Under the pieces are notes generated by a model. The model had not been told where the DNA came from and made no database searches. It was given only the letters and a program-made list of their open reading frames with translations. This document shows positions 6,411 through 7,146 of a stretch of DNA of 7,146 bases, one piece after another (the stretch's first letter is position 1; each line of letters starts with the position of its first letter). Made by a program: the position numbers and the translations under genes. This DNA is from Pseudomonadota bacterium (lineage in GTDB: Bacteria > Pseudomonadota > Gammaproteobacteria > Enterobacterales > Enterobacteriaceae). The DNA is taken from NCBI GenBank assembly GCA_023425455.1, contig JAFACP010000165.1, positions 1-7,146 of the forward strand. The letters run 5' to 3'.

Positions 6411-7146
6411 GCGCTGTTTATGGTGCTGTGGATCATGGGGTCGGTGACCGAAGAGGAGCGAAAGGAGATCGTCACCCAGCTGAACGATGAAGCGATTTTC
6501 GACGGTCAGTCGCTGTCGCCCATTACCCAGCCGCACGGGGTGGGCGGCAAAATTGCGGTGACCGAAAAACGCGATCGCAGCGAGCATAAAAAGCCGCAGG
6601 ATAAACGGGACGCAACCCCGTTGCCGACGCTGAAGGCCAAAGGTGAAAGCCTGGACGACGTGAACGCCCGTTCCCAGCGCGAGATTGAAGATCTGGCGCG
6701 GATCATTATGAAAATTACCTCAGCCTATGATGCACAGTCGAACCTGAAAATTGAGATTGTGCCGCAAGGGGTGCGCATTCTGATCACCGACGATCGCAAG
6801 CGTGAAATGTTCCAGCGCAGCAGCGCGATCCTGACGCCGTTCTTTAAGCGCCTGCTCAGCGAGTTCGCCCCGGCGCTGAATAAGATCGATAACAAGCTCA
6901 TCATCACCGGTCATACGGACGCCACCCGTTTTCGCGATCAGGATCTTTACAACAACTGGAACCTGTCGGGCGAGCGGGCGATGCAGGCACGCAGGGTGCT
7001 GACCGGTGCCGGGCTTGATCAAAGCAAAGTGCTGCAGGTCAGCGGCATGGCAGATCAGATGCTGATCGACCCGGACAACCCGCTGAGCTCGTCGAACCGG
7101 CGCATTGAAATCATGGTGCTCACCCACTCGGCCAGTGAGTCGTTAT
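6411..7146 (+). pseudogene. lafU: LafU/MotB-type flagellar stator protein, 5'-truncated (3' end beyond window)
   Basis: An open frame of 245 codons runs off the right edge. It opens with ALFMVLWIMGSVTEEER, the second half of the single transmembrane helix of MotB-like stators. The preceding part, including the proton-binding aspartate of the ADF motif, is missing. A variable linker follows, then an OmpA-like peptidoglycan-binding domain: IITGHTDATRF (about 6900-6930), NWNLSGERAMQARRVL, VSGMADQMLIDP and NRRIEIMVLTHSA (from about 7095). These read closer to lateral-flagellum LafU (E. coli mbhA) than to MotB. MotB/LafU anchors the MotA/LafT proton channel to the cell wall. The ATG at 6420 has no good ribosome site and would yield a channel-dead protein, so this is called a pseudogene. 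E. coli K-12 lafU is likewise a remnant lacking its front. It may equally be a second MotB paralogue. Confidence 0.75.

Noticed and set aside
6303..6587. A 94-codon minus-strand frame crossing the EAL/stator junction
   Set aside because: Its left part reads the EAL tail out of register and its right part is antisense to the stator domain. The register giving LQGYFFSKPL and a stop at 6334 is far better supported.

Overview
The window looks like chromosomal DNA of an enteric gammaproteobacterium of the Enterobacter/Lelliottia/Leclercia kind (Enterobacteriaceae). The protein sequences are close to, but not identical with, those of Escherichia coli. The gene order tyrB - aphA - yjbQ - yjbR - uvrA(-) - ssb matches the E. 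coli chromosome. The genus is an inference from recall of the proteins; no search was run.

Left part (1-2314): the 3' end of tyrB (aromatic aminotransferase) is followed by a hairpin. Next comes aphA, a secreted class B acid phosphatase with its own sigma70-like promoter and a strong stem-loop behind it. The tight two-gene unit yjbQ-yjbR follows (2 bp between the genes). Middle part (2318-5922): uvrA lies on the minus strand, tail to tail with yjbR (3 bp apart) and head to head with ssb. The 251-bp uvrA/ssb intergenic region holds a well-formed LexA (SOS) box and the divergent promoters. Together these two genes serve nucleotide-excision repair and single-strand DNA protection. ssb ends in a clear intrinsic terminator (5961-5987).

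Right part (about 5990-7146): conserved synteny breaks just after the ssb terminator. No intact gene is seen here. Instead there is a patchwork of 3' gene ends. These are an unrecognised minus-strand tail (6011-6157), the last ~28 codons of a YahK-type zinc alcohol dehydrogenase (+, ending 6259), a symmetric terminator stem (6279-6308), the last ~24 codons of an EAL-domain c-di-GMP phosphodiesterase (-, 6334-6408), and a LafU/MotB-type flagellar stator gene that lacks its 5' end (+, 6411 to the window edge). This looks like a deletion scar left by lost accessory DNA, possibly a secondary flagellar (Flag-2-like) locus. It is the most unusual part of the window. I found no evidence of a new defence, CRISPR or mobile system.
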